From positions 65,190 through 129,189 of the forward strand of contig JAITCH010000009.1 in NCBI GenBank assembly GCA_031283185.1: a stretch of DNA of 64,000 nt. The letters run 5' to 3'. This document shows, in pieces, positions 49,154-57,602 of this stretch. The stretch is from Rickettsiales bacterium. GTDB lineage: Bacteria; Pseudomonadota; Alphaproteobacteria; Rs-D84. Under the pieces are notes generated by a model, which saw only the letters and a list, made by a program, of their open reading frames with translations, made no database searches and was not told the origin of the DNA. Position numbers and translations under genes: made by a program. The stretch's first letter is position 1. Every line of letters begins with the position of its first letter.

Positions 49154-50896
49154 TTAACCCACCACCGCTTTTATGCGCCGCACCCCCGCCGCACTACTCT
49201 CTTCTTTTAATATCTTAAACCGCCCCAACTCAGCAGTATTCCCCGCGTGCGGCCCTCCGCAAATTTCTTTGGAAAATCCGCCCATAGTATAGACCTTAAC
49301 GACTTCGCCGTATTTCGCCTCGAACAAACCGATTGCTCCACCGGCCTTGGCATCCGCGACCGACATTTCTTCCATAATGATTTCAGCCCCGGCGGCGATG
49401 GCCTCATTGACTTTCGCCTCCACAAGCGCGATTTCGTCATCAGTCATCTTGCGATCGAACGAGAAATCAAATCTCAATCGTTCAGCTGTAATGTTTGATC
49501 CGCGTTGTGCAACGCCGTCCCCCAAAACCGCCCGCAAAGCAGAATGCAGCAAGTGTGTTGCAGTATGAAGTTTGGTGGTTTCATCGGAATGGTCGGCGAG
49601 ACCACTCTTAAAGACTTGCGATGTGCGCGACCGCTCTTTTTGTTCTGCCATTGCGGCATCAAATCCCGGCAGGTCGACGCCGATTCCGCGCTCGCGCAAA
49701 ATCTGTTCCGTCAGATCAAGCGGAAATCCATATGTGTCGTATAGTTTGAAAGCCGCCGCGCCCGGCAGGGTTTTCGCACCGCCAAGTCCCGCGACTTCTT
49801 TTTCCAGCAATTTCAATCCGCTGGTTAACATATCTTCAAACGCATCTTCTTCACGGCGGATTGTTTCGATGACGCGCGCTTGTTCACGCGCCAATTCGGG
49901 ATATGCGTCGCCCATCTCCGAAACCAACGCCGGGTAAAGCGCACTCAGCAACGCGCCCTTGTGCCCCAATACTTGACCTTGACGCATAGCGCGGCGCAGT
50001 ATGCGGCGGATGACATAGCCGCGTTCGGTGTTGGAAGGCTGAATGCCATCGGCGATTGCGAAACCGACCGCGCGAAGATGGTCGGAAATAATTTTGAACG
50101 CCGGGGTGTTCGCAGCCGTCTGTTGAACGCCGACTAAATCGGCCGTGGCATTTTTCAAAGCAACGAACAGGTCGGTATCATAGTTATCGTGCACACCTTG
50201 AAGCATTGCCGCCCATCGTTCCAGCCCGCCGCCGGTATCGACATTTTGCTTTGGCAAATCGGTTAATGCGCCATCAGTCCCGCGATCAAATTGCATAAAT
50301 ACATTGTTCCAAATTTCGATGAAGCGTCCATCATCTTCGGTCGGAGTGCCGGGAAGTCCGCCCGGAACATCATCTCCGTGGTCATAAAAAATTTCAGTGC
50401 AAGGACCGCAAGGGCCGGTATCGCCCATCGCCCACCAGTTGGGCTTGTCCAGACGGATTGCGTCTTTGCCGGTGATGCGTTTCCAAATTGCAGCGGCCTC
50501 GTCGTCGGAATCGTGAACTGTTACGACTAACTTTGCCGGGTCAATGTTCATTTCGCGGGTCAGCAAGTTCCAAGATAATTCAATCGCGCCTTCTTTGAAG
50601 TAATCGCCGAAAGACCAGTTGCCTAACATCTCAAAGAAAGTGTGGTGGCGGGAGTCAAAGCCAACATCTTCCAGGTCGTTGTGTTTTCCACCAGCCCTCA
50701 GACACTTTTGGGAATCGGCCACACGGGGCGCGGGCGCATCTTGAATACCTTGTAGAACTTTTTTGAATGGCACTACGCCTGCAACCGTGAACAGCAGCGA
50801 GTTATCGTCTGGCACGAGGGAGGCCGAGGGAACGATTTTATGTCCATTTTTTTCCATATAGTCCAAGAATAATTTTCTAATTTCATTAAATTTCAT
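49154..50896 (-). CDS. alaS: alanyl-tRNA synthetase, minimal form (580 aa)
   Basis: MKFNEIRKLFLDYMEKNGHKIVPSASLVPDDNSLLFTVAGVVPFKK; HTATHLLHSALR; CGGPHAGNTAELG; ends right after editing core. Confidence 0.93.
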   Translation of the reverse strand: MKFNEIRKLFLDYMEKNGHKIVPSASLVPDDNSLLFTVAGVVPFKKVLQGIQDAPAPRVADSQKCLRAGGKHNDLEDVGFDSRHHTFFEMLGNWSFGDYFKEGAIELSWNLLTREMNIDPAKLVVTVHDSDDEAAAIWKRITGKDAIRLDKPNWWAMGDTGPCGPCTEIFYDHGDDVPGGLPGTPTEDDGRFIEIWNNVFMQFDRGTDGALTDLPKQNVDTGGGLERWAAMLQGVHDNYDTDLFVALKNATADLVGVQQTAANTPAFKIISDHLRAVGFAIADGIQPSNTERGYVIRRILRRAMRQGQVLGHKGALLSALYPALVSEMGDAYPELAREQARVIETIRREEDAFEDMLTSGLKLLEKEVAGLGGAKTLPGAAAFKLYDTYGFPLDLTEQILRERGIGVDLPGFDAAMAEQKERSRTSQVFKSGLADHSDETTKLHTATHLLHSALRAVLGDGVAQRGSNITAERLRFDFSFDRKMTDDEIALVEAKVNEAIAAGAEIIMEEMSVADAKAGGAIGLFEAKYGEVVKVYTMGGFSKEICGGPHAGNTAELGRFKILKEESSAAGVRRIKAVVG

Positions 50897-51052
50897 TTCA
50901 TTCTCCTAAATTCCCCTCTTGGGGAGGGGTGGCACCGAAGGTGCCGGGGTGGGGAAATTCCCCGCCAATTGTATCGCGCTCAAAAGTCTCCTTCGCTGGC
51001 GAAGGGGTGTCGCGCCGTAGCAAAGCGTAGGCGGACGGGGTAGTGGATAATA
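50896..51052. repeat. B-type and A-type hairpin repeats upstream of alaS
   Basis: aattcccctcttggggaggggtggcaccgaaggtgccggggtgggg; CTCCTTCGCTGGCGAAGGGG...GGGGTAGTGG. Confidence 0.85.
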
Positions 51053-51144
51053 AAGTTGTCGGCTTTGCCGACTGAGCAACTCCACACTCCACACTCTATA
51101 TTATACTCATTGAAAAATCAAGAAACACTTATTATACTCTTCCT

Positions 51145-52104
51145 ATGGCGAAGACGACTTATATTATTACTGGACCCACGGCGAGCGGCAAAAGCGATTT
51201 TGCTCACGAACTTGCATTGCGTGCTAATGGCACGATTATCAATGCGGACTCGGTTCAGATATATCGCGGCCTAGAAACTCTATCTGCCTCCCCTCTAAAA
51301 AATTCCCCCTCAATAGATAACATTCCATATAAACTTTATTCCATAATTCGCCCACCTGAAAAAATGTCAGCGGGAAGATATGCAGAGTTGGCGCACGCCG
51401 AAGCGGCACAGGCGGACACACCAATTTTCGTTGGCGGCACGGGGTTTTATTTGTCGGCGTTAACGGATGGCTTTTCAGATTTGCCTGATGTGTCTCGCCA
51501 GTCGCAATTAATCGCCGAAGGCTTTGCGAACAAACACGCGGAATTGCAAAAATGCGATCCGGTGTTGGCGGCGAAATTGCATCCGAATGACACACAACGC
51601 CTGACCCGCGCGCTTTCTATATTCATTGAAACCGGCCAACCCCTATCTTCATTTCAACAATTCCCCGCCAAGGGTGGCGGGGTGTCCGGCTCCGCCGGAC
51701 GGGGTGGTTCGCTAATAAAAATCGCCATCCTTCCTCCACGCGCAGAACTATTAAAACGCGCTGCCGCCCGCCGCGAAACGATGTTGGCGAACGGCGCATT
51801 AGACGAAGTCAAAATGAACATATCATTTGATATAAAGGCGATTGGCTTCCGCGAGATTCGGTCATATTTGCGCGATGAAATCAGCCGGGACGAGATGTTG
51901 CGCTTATGGTCGATTGCCGATGCACAATATATAAAGAGACAATTCACCTGGCTCCGCAATAAGTTCTTGGCTCAAAAGTCCCCTTCGCTGGCGAAGGGGT
52001 GGACTGCGAAGCAGGACGGGGTAGTGGTTAATAATAATTCAAATCAAATAATCATTGATCACATACCAACATCAAAGGACATAGAAGATGTTCTCAGAAA
52101 ATGA
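51145..52104 (+). CDS. miaA: tRNA dimethylallyltransferase with two in-frame repeat insertions
   Basis: YIITGPTASGKSDFAHELA; NADSVQIYRGL; FVGGTGFYLSAL; inserts QFPAKGGGVSGSAGRGGS and AQKSPSLAKGWTAKQDGVVVN. Confidence 0.93.
   Translation: MAKTTYIITGPTASGKSDFAHELALRANGTIINADSVQIYRGLETLSASPLKNSPSIDNIPYKLYSIIRPPEKMSAGRYAELAHAEAAQADTPIFVGGTGFYLSALTDGFSDLPDVSRQSQLIAEGFANKHAELQKCDPVLAAKLHPNDTQRLTRALSIFIETGQPLSSFQQFPAKGGGVSGSAGRGGSLIKIAILPPRAELLKRAAARRETMLANGALDEVKMNISFDIKAIGFREIRSYLRDEISRDEMLRLWSIADAQYIKRQFTWLRNKFLAQKSPSLAKGWTAKQDGVVVNNNSNQIIIDHIPTSKDIEDVLRK
51660..51712. repeat. type B hairpin repeat inside miaA
   Basis: ttccccgccaagggtggcggggtgtccggctccgccggacggggtggtt. Confidence 0.92.
51971..52035. 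repeat. type A hairpin repeat inside miaA
   Basis: ctcaaaagtccccttcgctggcgaaggggtggactgcgaagcaggacggggtagtggttaataa. Confidence 0.92.
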
Positions 52105-54223
52105 TGTTGTCCGTGTTCTGCTGCCCCTGCCCCACACCGACGGCTTTGACTATTCAATTAAATTCCCCGGCCCCCTTATCCCCGGCGCCTTCGTCAATGT
52201 TCCATTTATGAACAAAACGATGACTGGGGTTGTAATGGGTCGTGGCTCTGCAAGCCTAGCGCCGGAAAAAATCAAACCGATTTCGGAAATTCTAAATATC
52301 GCGCCGCTCACACCCGCTGACATTGATTGGATTCAAAGGATGAGCGATTGGACAATGATGACGCAGGGTGCTGTGTTGCGCCTGATAATGAATGTAGAGT
52401 TCCGGGAAGAAAAAAGAAAATCGAAACCGCTTGCGATTCCGACATATAAAGACACGCAGAAAATCGTGCTAACTCCGGATCAAAAGACGGCGGCGGAACA
52501 GATCCAAGCGACCGATAAATTCAAGGTTCATTTACTGGACGGCGTAACGGGGTCTGGCAAGACGCAGGTATATTTTGATATGGCGATGCGATTTTACGAG
52601 GCTGGCAAGAATGTTTTGATTATGATGCCGGAGATTGCGCTAACGCAGCAGTTCATAAAGAAGTTCGAGAATAAGTTTGGTGCAGAGCCGCTTGTCTGGC
52701 ATTCCAATTTAACTCCATCCACCCGCCGCAAAATCTGGCGGCTAATAAACCAATCTCACTTCACGGATACGCGCTCAAAATTCCCCTTCGCTGGCGAAGG
52801 GGTGGACTGCGAAGCAGGACGGGGTAGTGGTAATAAAAAACAACTCCCCCCTTGCGGGGGAGTCGAAAAATCGCAAAACGATTTTTCGGTGGGGGGTATC
52901 GCAAACACCACGCAACCCTTGATATTAATAGGCACCCGTTCTGCCCTCTTCCTGCCGTGGAAAAATCTCGGGCTGATCATCATAGACGAAGAGCACGACT
53001 CGTCGTATAAGCAAGACGAAATGGGCAGTTATCACGCGCGCGACATGGCATTGCTGCGGGCGAAATTGCTGAATATCCCGGTGTGTTTGGCGAGTGCGAC
53101 GCCGTCGGTTGAAACGCTTCGGAATGTATCAAGCGGCAAATATTCTGTGTCTATTTTGCCTTCGCGCTTTGGCGGCGCGCAACTCCCCACCATCGAAATC
53201 ATCGATCTAAAAAATAACAAGTCATCCCCCGACTTGATCGGGGGATCTCGGCCGAATTTATCTCTCCCCTTAATCCAAGAAATCCAAAAAACCCTCACCG
53301 CGAAACAACAGACGATGTTATTTCTAAACCGCCGCGGATTTTCACCGGCGATATTGTGCGAAGAATGTGGACATACGCTGACCTGCCCGGATTGTTCAGT
53401 GGGGATGACATACCATCGGCGCATTGGAAAAATGTTGTGTCATTATTGCGGCCGAAGACAACCGATACCAAACATCTGCCCGGAATGCAAAAAGGGCGAA
53501 ATGAAAATGCAGGGCGCGGGGGTAGAAAAGATAGAGGCGGAACTCCGCGCAGTATTTCCGACCGCGCGAATTGAAATTTTATCATCGGATACATCGGGCG
53601 ACCTTGCGGGAATTATAGAGCGCATAGAGAAGCACGAAACGGACATAATTATTGGGACGCAGATCTTGGCCAAGGGGCACCATTTTCCGAACATAACATT
53701 GGTGGGTGTGGTGGATGCGGACGCCGGACTTTTTGGAAATGATTTTCGCGCGGCGGAAAAAACCTTTCAGCAGTTGTTCCAAGTATCTGGACGCGCGGGA
53801 CGGGGCTTGGCACCTGGACGGGTGATGTTGCAAACATATAATCCGACGCATCCAGTGCTGCTTGCGTTGCGGGATAATAAGCGGGAAGACATTATAAATG
53901 CGGAGTTAAAGAATCGGGAGGCTGCCAAGATGCCGCCATTTGGGCAGTTGATTGCGGTTATTGTTGAAAGCGACCGCGAGGATAAGTTAGAAAAATTCTG
54001 TGCAGAACTTCGTGCGACTGCACCGAACATCATTGGTGCGAAGATTGCAGGCCCTGTGCCAGCGGAAATGTATCAAATAAGGAATTGGTATAGGATGAGG
54101 TTTCTTGTGCACGGCGGCGAGCGCGATTTGTTGCAGCCGATAATAAGGAAATGGATTGGATCAGTTAAGTGCCCATCGAATACGCGCATTAAACTCGACC
54201 CGAACCCCCAAACTTTTCTCTAA
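52088..54223 (+). CDS. priA: primosomal protein N' (PriA helicase) with in-frame repeat insertions
   Basis: LLDGVTGSGKTQVYFD; IIIDEEHDSSYKQDE; Cys-rich zinc region CEECGHTLTCPDC; ends ...RIKLDPNPQTFL. Confidence 0.95.
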   Translation: MFSENDVVRVLLPLPHTDGFDYSIKFPGPLIPGAFVNVPFMNKTMTGVVMGRGSASLAPEKIKPISEILNIAPLTPADIDWIQRMSDWTMMTQGAVLRLIMNVEFREEKRKSKPLAIPTYKDTQKIVLTPDQKTAAEQIQATDKFKVHLLDGVTGSGKTQVYFDMAMRFYEAGKNVLIMMPEIALTQQFIKKFENKFGAEPLVWHSNLTPSTRRKIWRLINQSHFTDTRSKFPFAGEGVDCEAGRGSGNKKQLPPCGGVEKSQNDFSVGGIANTTQPLILIGTRSALFLPWKNLGLIIIDEEHDSSYKQDEMGSYHARDMALLRAKLLNIPVCLASATPSVETLRNVSSGKYSVSILPSRFGGAQLPTIEIIDLKNNKSSPDLIGGSRPNLSLPLIQEIQKTLTAKQQTMLFLNRRGFSPAILCEECGHTLTCPDCSVGMTYHRRIGKMLCHYCGRRQPIPNICPECKKGEMKMQGAGVEKIEAELRAVFPTARIEILSSDTSGDLAGIIERIEKHETDIIIGTQILAKGHHFPNITLVGVVDADAGLFGNDFRAAEKTFQQLFQVSGRAGRGLAPGRVMLQTYNPTHPVLLALRDNKREDIINAELKNREAAKMPPFGQLIAVIVESDREDKLEKFCAELRATAPNIIGAKIAGPVPAEMYQIRNWYRMRFLVHGGERDLLQPIIRKWIGSVKCPSNTRIKLDPNPQTFL
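52774..52900. repeat. type A repeat plus second palindromic element inside priA
   Basis: aaaattccccttcgctggcgaaggggtggactgcgaagcaggacggggtagtggtaataa followed by ctccccccttgcgggggagtcgaaaaatcgcaaaacgatttttcggtggggggt. Confidence 0.9.
53218..53255. repeat. type C hairpin repeat inside priA
   Basis: caagtcatcccccgacttgatcgggggatctcggcc -> NKSSPDLIGGSRP. Confidence 0.92.
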
Positions 54224-54246
54224 ATAAAAATCCCTTCTCCCTTTGC

Positions 54247-54319
54247 TCAAAAGTCCCCTTCGCTGGCGAAGGGGTGTCGCGCCGTAGCGAAGCGTAGGCG
54301 GACGGGGTAGTGGTAATAA
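54247..54319. repeat. type A hairpin repeat
   Basis: aaaagtccccttcgctggcgaaggggtgtcgcgccgtagcgaagcgtaggcggacggggtagtggtaataa. Confidence 0.9.
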
Positions 54320-54322
54320 TCT

Positions 54323-54474
54323 CAAAAAATCCGGCGGCATCGCAACGCCGAGGATAGAATGTCGAGTAGTGGTGAAAAAACGACGACGGAGTATGTATGG
54401 ATACTTCTAGGAGTTTTTTCGCCGCTAATCGGCATTATAGACCGGCGGCTGAAAAATGCCGCTAGGATTTTTTG
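54323..54474. ncRNA. Long-hairpin element, subtype H copy 1
   Basis: CAAAAAATCC/GGATTTTTTG; GCGGCA/TGCCGC; GGTGAAAAAAC/GTTTTTTCGCC; nearly identical to 59255..59406. Confidence 0.65.
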
Positions 54475-54482
54475 TCCTTATA

Positions 54483-54923
54483 TTACCCAATCAAAGCATA
54501 AATACGATTGGTCGCTTCCGACGCATCTGCTTTCGCACCGAATACTTTATCAAAGTTATCGTGCATCAGTGTTGCGAATTTATCCGCGTCCATTCCAACG
54601 ATTGCGGCGGCGGCGATCATTGATTCACCTTTTGTGCCGGCTGCGGCTTCCATTGCGAATGATTCATAATTGCCGTGGACATATGCGAAAAGTTCACGCC
54701 GATCGATACGCGCATTTTGTTTGCAGCCGAGGGTTCCTGTGGACATACCGAATGCCTGGTTCAGGAAGATGCCGTTGGTGAAAGACGCGCCGAGGTCAAA
54801 TATCAACCCGCGCTGTCCAGAGAAGATTACGGAACCGAGACCGCATCCTGGATTATCTGCGCGCGCGACGCTGATGGAACCTGCGACGATTGCTGCTGCG
54901 ATTATAATTTTATTTGCTTTCAT
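54483..54923 (-). CDS. DUF3015 family exported protein
   Basis: Signal peptide; NPGCGLGSVIFSGQRGL...TNGIFLNQAFGMSTGTLGC signature. Confidence 0.8.
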   Translation of the reverse strand: MKANKIIIAAAIVAGSISVARADNPGCGLGSVIFSGQRGLIFDLGASFTNGIFLNQAFGMSTGTLGCKQNARIDRRELFAYVHGNYESFAMEAAAGTKGESMIAAAAIVGMDADKFATLMHDNFDKVFGAKADASEATNRIYALIG

Positions 54924-55186
54924 TTCATAGTCTCCTTTTTTGGTTTGCTATAAATTCAGTATAAAGATTATACATTATATAACGCAATGAAATAATACAG
55001 AATGTATTCCTGAATTTTTTCTCTTGCAATTGGAGTAAAAATATGATATAGTATATCTATCAACGCTGATATATTGCCCGACCTTTTTGGCCGGCATTTT
55101 TATTTTCAATATCGATCAAAAGCGGGGTGGGGGATCTTGGGCCCCACCCCGAACATTTTATCACCCTATTATAAAAGGAACACGCT

Positions 55187-55438
55187 ATGCAACAAGATCT
55201 CACTTGGTGGATTCAAGTAATCGCCGTGCCATTAATTGGCGCGCTCACATTTTACATAATGAAGTTCAAGGCGCAGTGCGATCTGGCGATTGCGAACCTG
55301 CATAAGGAATTATCGGAGTATAAGTTAGATGTTGCGCGGACATACGCGTCGATTTCGTATATCAAGGATGTAGAGAATCGCCTAACGAATCACCTGCTTC
55401 GAATTGAACACAAACTAGAACAAGGAACCTCCAAATGA
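55187..55438 (+). CDS. small phage membrane/coiled-coil protein
   Basis: Single TM + coiled coil; ATGA overlap with lysis-like gene. Confidence 0.5.
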   Translation: MQQDLTWWIQVIAVPLIGALTFYIMKFKAQCDLAIANLHKELSEYKLDVARTYASISYIKDVENRLTNHLLRIEHKLEQGTSK

Positions 55439-56010
55439 TGAATGCACAAAATTCCCCTTCGCTTGTGTCGCGCTCAAAAGTCCCCTTCGCTGGCGAAGGG
55501 GTGCCGCGTAGCGGCGGGGTAGTGGTAAAAAATTCCCCGCCAATGGTGGCGGGGTGTCCGGCATCGCCGGACGGGGTGGTTAGACCCATCTCCACACACC
55601 CACACTTAACTCTCATCACAAACCACGACCTACCCCGCCGCGCATTGTGCCGTCTTGCGAGGATTATATACGCCGAGACCCGTGCGGAAAGCTTGGCAGA
55701 TGTAGAGGCTCTCGCATCAATGATTGCGAATATAAGGAAAAAGCAAGGCCGCGACTTGACCGAACTCTCCGAAGACCCGAATGCGTTTGAATGCCTTAAC
55801 CGCGCATCCGGCAGACACGCCGACTTGTTGATTCGCTACGAATCACCAGCATTGCAAATGTGTCGGCGCACATTGCAGCGCGCCTTGACGGGCGTGTTGC
55901 CGGACGGGGTAAGGGGCGCGACGAGGTTTCATCGGGCAGAGTTATTGCCGGAATGGGCGACTGCGATTGGCAGCATCCATGAAACTCCAAACTTGCATTT
56001 CTACATTTAA
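55435..56010 (+). CDS. cell-wall hydrolase (SleB-like), phage lysin candidate, N-terminal repeats
   Basis: RLARIIYAETRAESLADVEALASMIANIRKKQG...GATRFHRAELLPEWA; N-term encoded by A+B repeats. Confidence 0.7.
   Translation: MMNAQNSPSLVSRSKVPFAGEGVPRSGGVVVKNSPPMVAGCPASPDGVVRPISTHPHLTLITNHDLPRRALCRLARIIYAETRAESLADVEALASMIANIRKKQGRDLTELSEDPNAFECLNRASGRHADLLIRYESPALQMCRRTLQRALTGVLPDGVRGATRFHRAELLPEWATAIGSIHETPNLHFYI
55447..55585. repeat. A + B hairpin repeats inside the SleB-like ORF
   Basis: aagtccccttcgctggcgaaggggtgccgcgtagcggcggggtagtgg; aattccccgccaatggtggcggggtgtccggcatcgccggacggggtggttag. Confidence 0.92.
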
Positions 56011-56076
56011 TAATTCCCTGCCCCCTTGAGGGGCGGGGCGACAGCCCGTTATGTCTGTTGGGGGTGGGGGTTAAAA

Positions 56077-56271
56077 ATGAACATACAAAAACTTTTACGC
56101 GGGGGACAACTTCGCGGCCATCGCACATATATAATGTCTGTTGCGGGAATAATTTCCGCGATTGCATCATATCTCAGCGGCGAGACGGATATTTTCATAA
56201 CGATGCAGACGATATTCCCATTACTAGGCATATTTTTTCTGCGAATCAGCATAAAGGAGCAAAACCAATGA
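56077..56271 (+). CDS. small membrane protein, holin candidate
   Basis: Two TM segments, 64 aa, between lysin-like and scaffold-like genes; ATGA overlap. Confidence 0.45.
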   Translation: MNIQKLLRGGQLRGHRTYIMSVAGIISAIASYLSGETDIFITMQTIFPLLGIFFLRISIKEQNQ

Positions 56272-56882
56272 CCGAACAAACGAACATTCCAGACAAGTTC
56301 AAAACGAAAACGGGAGAACCGAACATAGAAGCGATTCTAAAATCATATTCAGAATTGGAAAAGAAATTAAGTTCACTTCCGATTGCGCCTCGGGACGCGA
56401 GTGAATATGACGCGCCGGGATTTGGCGAAGACGATGACAAGGTTCGCGCGCGGTTTGTAGAGATTGGTCTGACCAAGAAACAGGCGGATGAAGTGTGTCG
56501 TCTTGCGGATGATTTGCTGACCCCTGCTGTGCAAGATTTGTATGATAAACAGACCGAGGCGGCAGAGTTGTCCGCGCTGGAAAAGTTCTTTGGTTCAAGG
56601 GATGCGATGCACGGCGCATTGGCGGAAATCGAGGCGTTTGGCGCGAAATATCTACCCGCTGAGGCGTTTGAAAGTTTGTGTAGTTCGCATCAAGGGATTG
56701 AAAGTTTGTATAAGATGATGCAGAGTGCCGAGCCGAAGATAGCGGCGGAAAAAAATAGCGCGAGCGATCTGAGTGAATCTGATTTACGAAGATTGATGAA
56801 GGATCCGAAATACTGGCGTGATCACGATGCGGAATTCGTCCGCACCATCGACACCGGCTTCAAGAAATTATTCAGCGAATAA
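56268..56882 (+). CDS. phage capsid scaffold-like protein
   Basis: Acidic helical protein in gp9-like position upstream of major capsid gene. Confidence 0.5.
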   Translation: MTEQTNIPDKFKTKTGEPNIEAILKSYSELEKKLSSLPIAPRDASEYDAPGFGEDDDKVRARFVEIGLTKKQADEVCRLADDLLTPAVQDLYDKQTEAAELSALEKFFGSRDAMHGALAEIEAFGAKYLPAEAFESLCSSHQGIESLYKMMQSAEPKIAAEKNSASDLSESDLRRLMKDPKYWRDHDAEFVRTIDTGFKKLFSE

Positions 56883-56909
56883 AATTCTTCTTCACTTGTT
56901 AATCGCACA

Positions 56910-56978
56910 ATAGTCCCCTTCGCTGGCGAAGGGGTGTCGCGCCGTAGCGAAGCGTAGGCGGACGGGGTAGTGGTAATA
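56910..56978. repeat. type A hairpin repeat within prophage
   Basis: tagtccccttcgctggcgaaggggtgtcgcgccgtagcgaagcgtaggcggacggggtagtggtaataa. Confidence 0.9.
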
Positions 56979-57136
56979 AAAAAATTCAATCCAAATTTCC
57001 ACTCTGATAAAAAATCTTCTGAAAACTTTTTTTACGATTTTTGCATTTTTCTCTTTACTCAAAAATTATTTTATTATAGAATGTATGCAAGAGGGGACGA
57101 ATTACTTGTCGCCTTAAATAAAAAAGGAGAAAGAGA

Positions 57137-57352
57137 ATGTCTTTATTCTCGAAAAAACCGGCCGCGAAGAAAGTTGCAGTAAAGAAAGTTGCTGCAAAGA
57201 AACCGGCTGCGAAGAAAGTTGCAGTAAAGAAAGTTGCAGCGAAGAAACCAGCGGCGAAGAAAGTCGCGGTGAAAAAAGTTGCGGCGAAGAAAGTTGCTGT
57301 AAAGAAACCGGCTGTCAAAAAGGCGGTTAAGAAAGTTGCGAAGAAGAAATAA
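57137..57352 (+). CDS. histone H1-like Lys/Ala-repeat protein
   Basis: (KKPAAKKVAVKKVAA)n; RBS aaaaaggagaaagaga. Confidence 0.8.
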   Translation: MSLFSKKPAAKKVAVKKVAAKKPAAKKVAVKKVAAKKPAAKKVAVKKVAAKKVAVKKPAVKKAVKKVAKKK

Positions 57353-57372
57353 TTATATTTCTTTTTAACACT

Positions 57373-57403
57373 TAAAAAACTGGGCTCTCGCCCAGTTTTT
57401 TTT
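57373..57403 (+). terminator. rho-independent terminator after H1-like gene
   Basis: AAAAAACTGGGCTCTCGCCCAGTTTTTTTT. Confidence 0.9.
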
Positions 57404-57602
57404 ATTTACAACATAATCCCTGCCCCCTTCCGAGGTAGTGTAGAAAATTCCCTGCCCCCTTGAGGGGCGGGGCGGTCGCTTTTATGCGACCGGGGGTGGG
57501 GGTAATTTTTCCACACTCATTAATCCCCTTCAATAGCGAAACCATATGCCGCGGCTTTGCTAGGACACTCAAAACATCAATTCTAATAATAAAGACCGCA
57601 TT

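Noticed and set aside
54359-54480. Shared ORF MSSSGEKTTTEYVWILLGVFSPLIGIIDRRLKNAAR in both subtype H elements (also 59291)
   Set aside because: It lies inside a strongly folded element, lacks a clear RBS, and the two copies differ by too little to show codon-level selection; more likely a fortuitous frame, though one interior difference is synonymous
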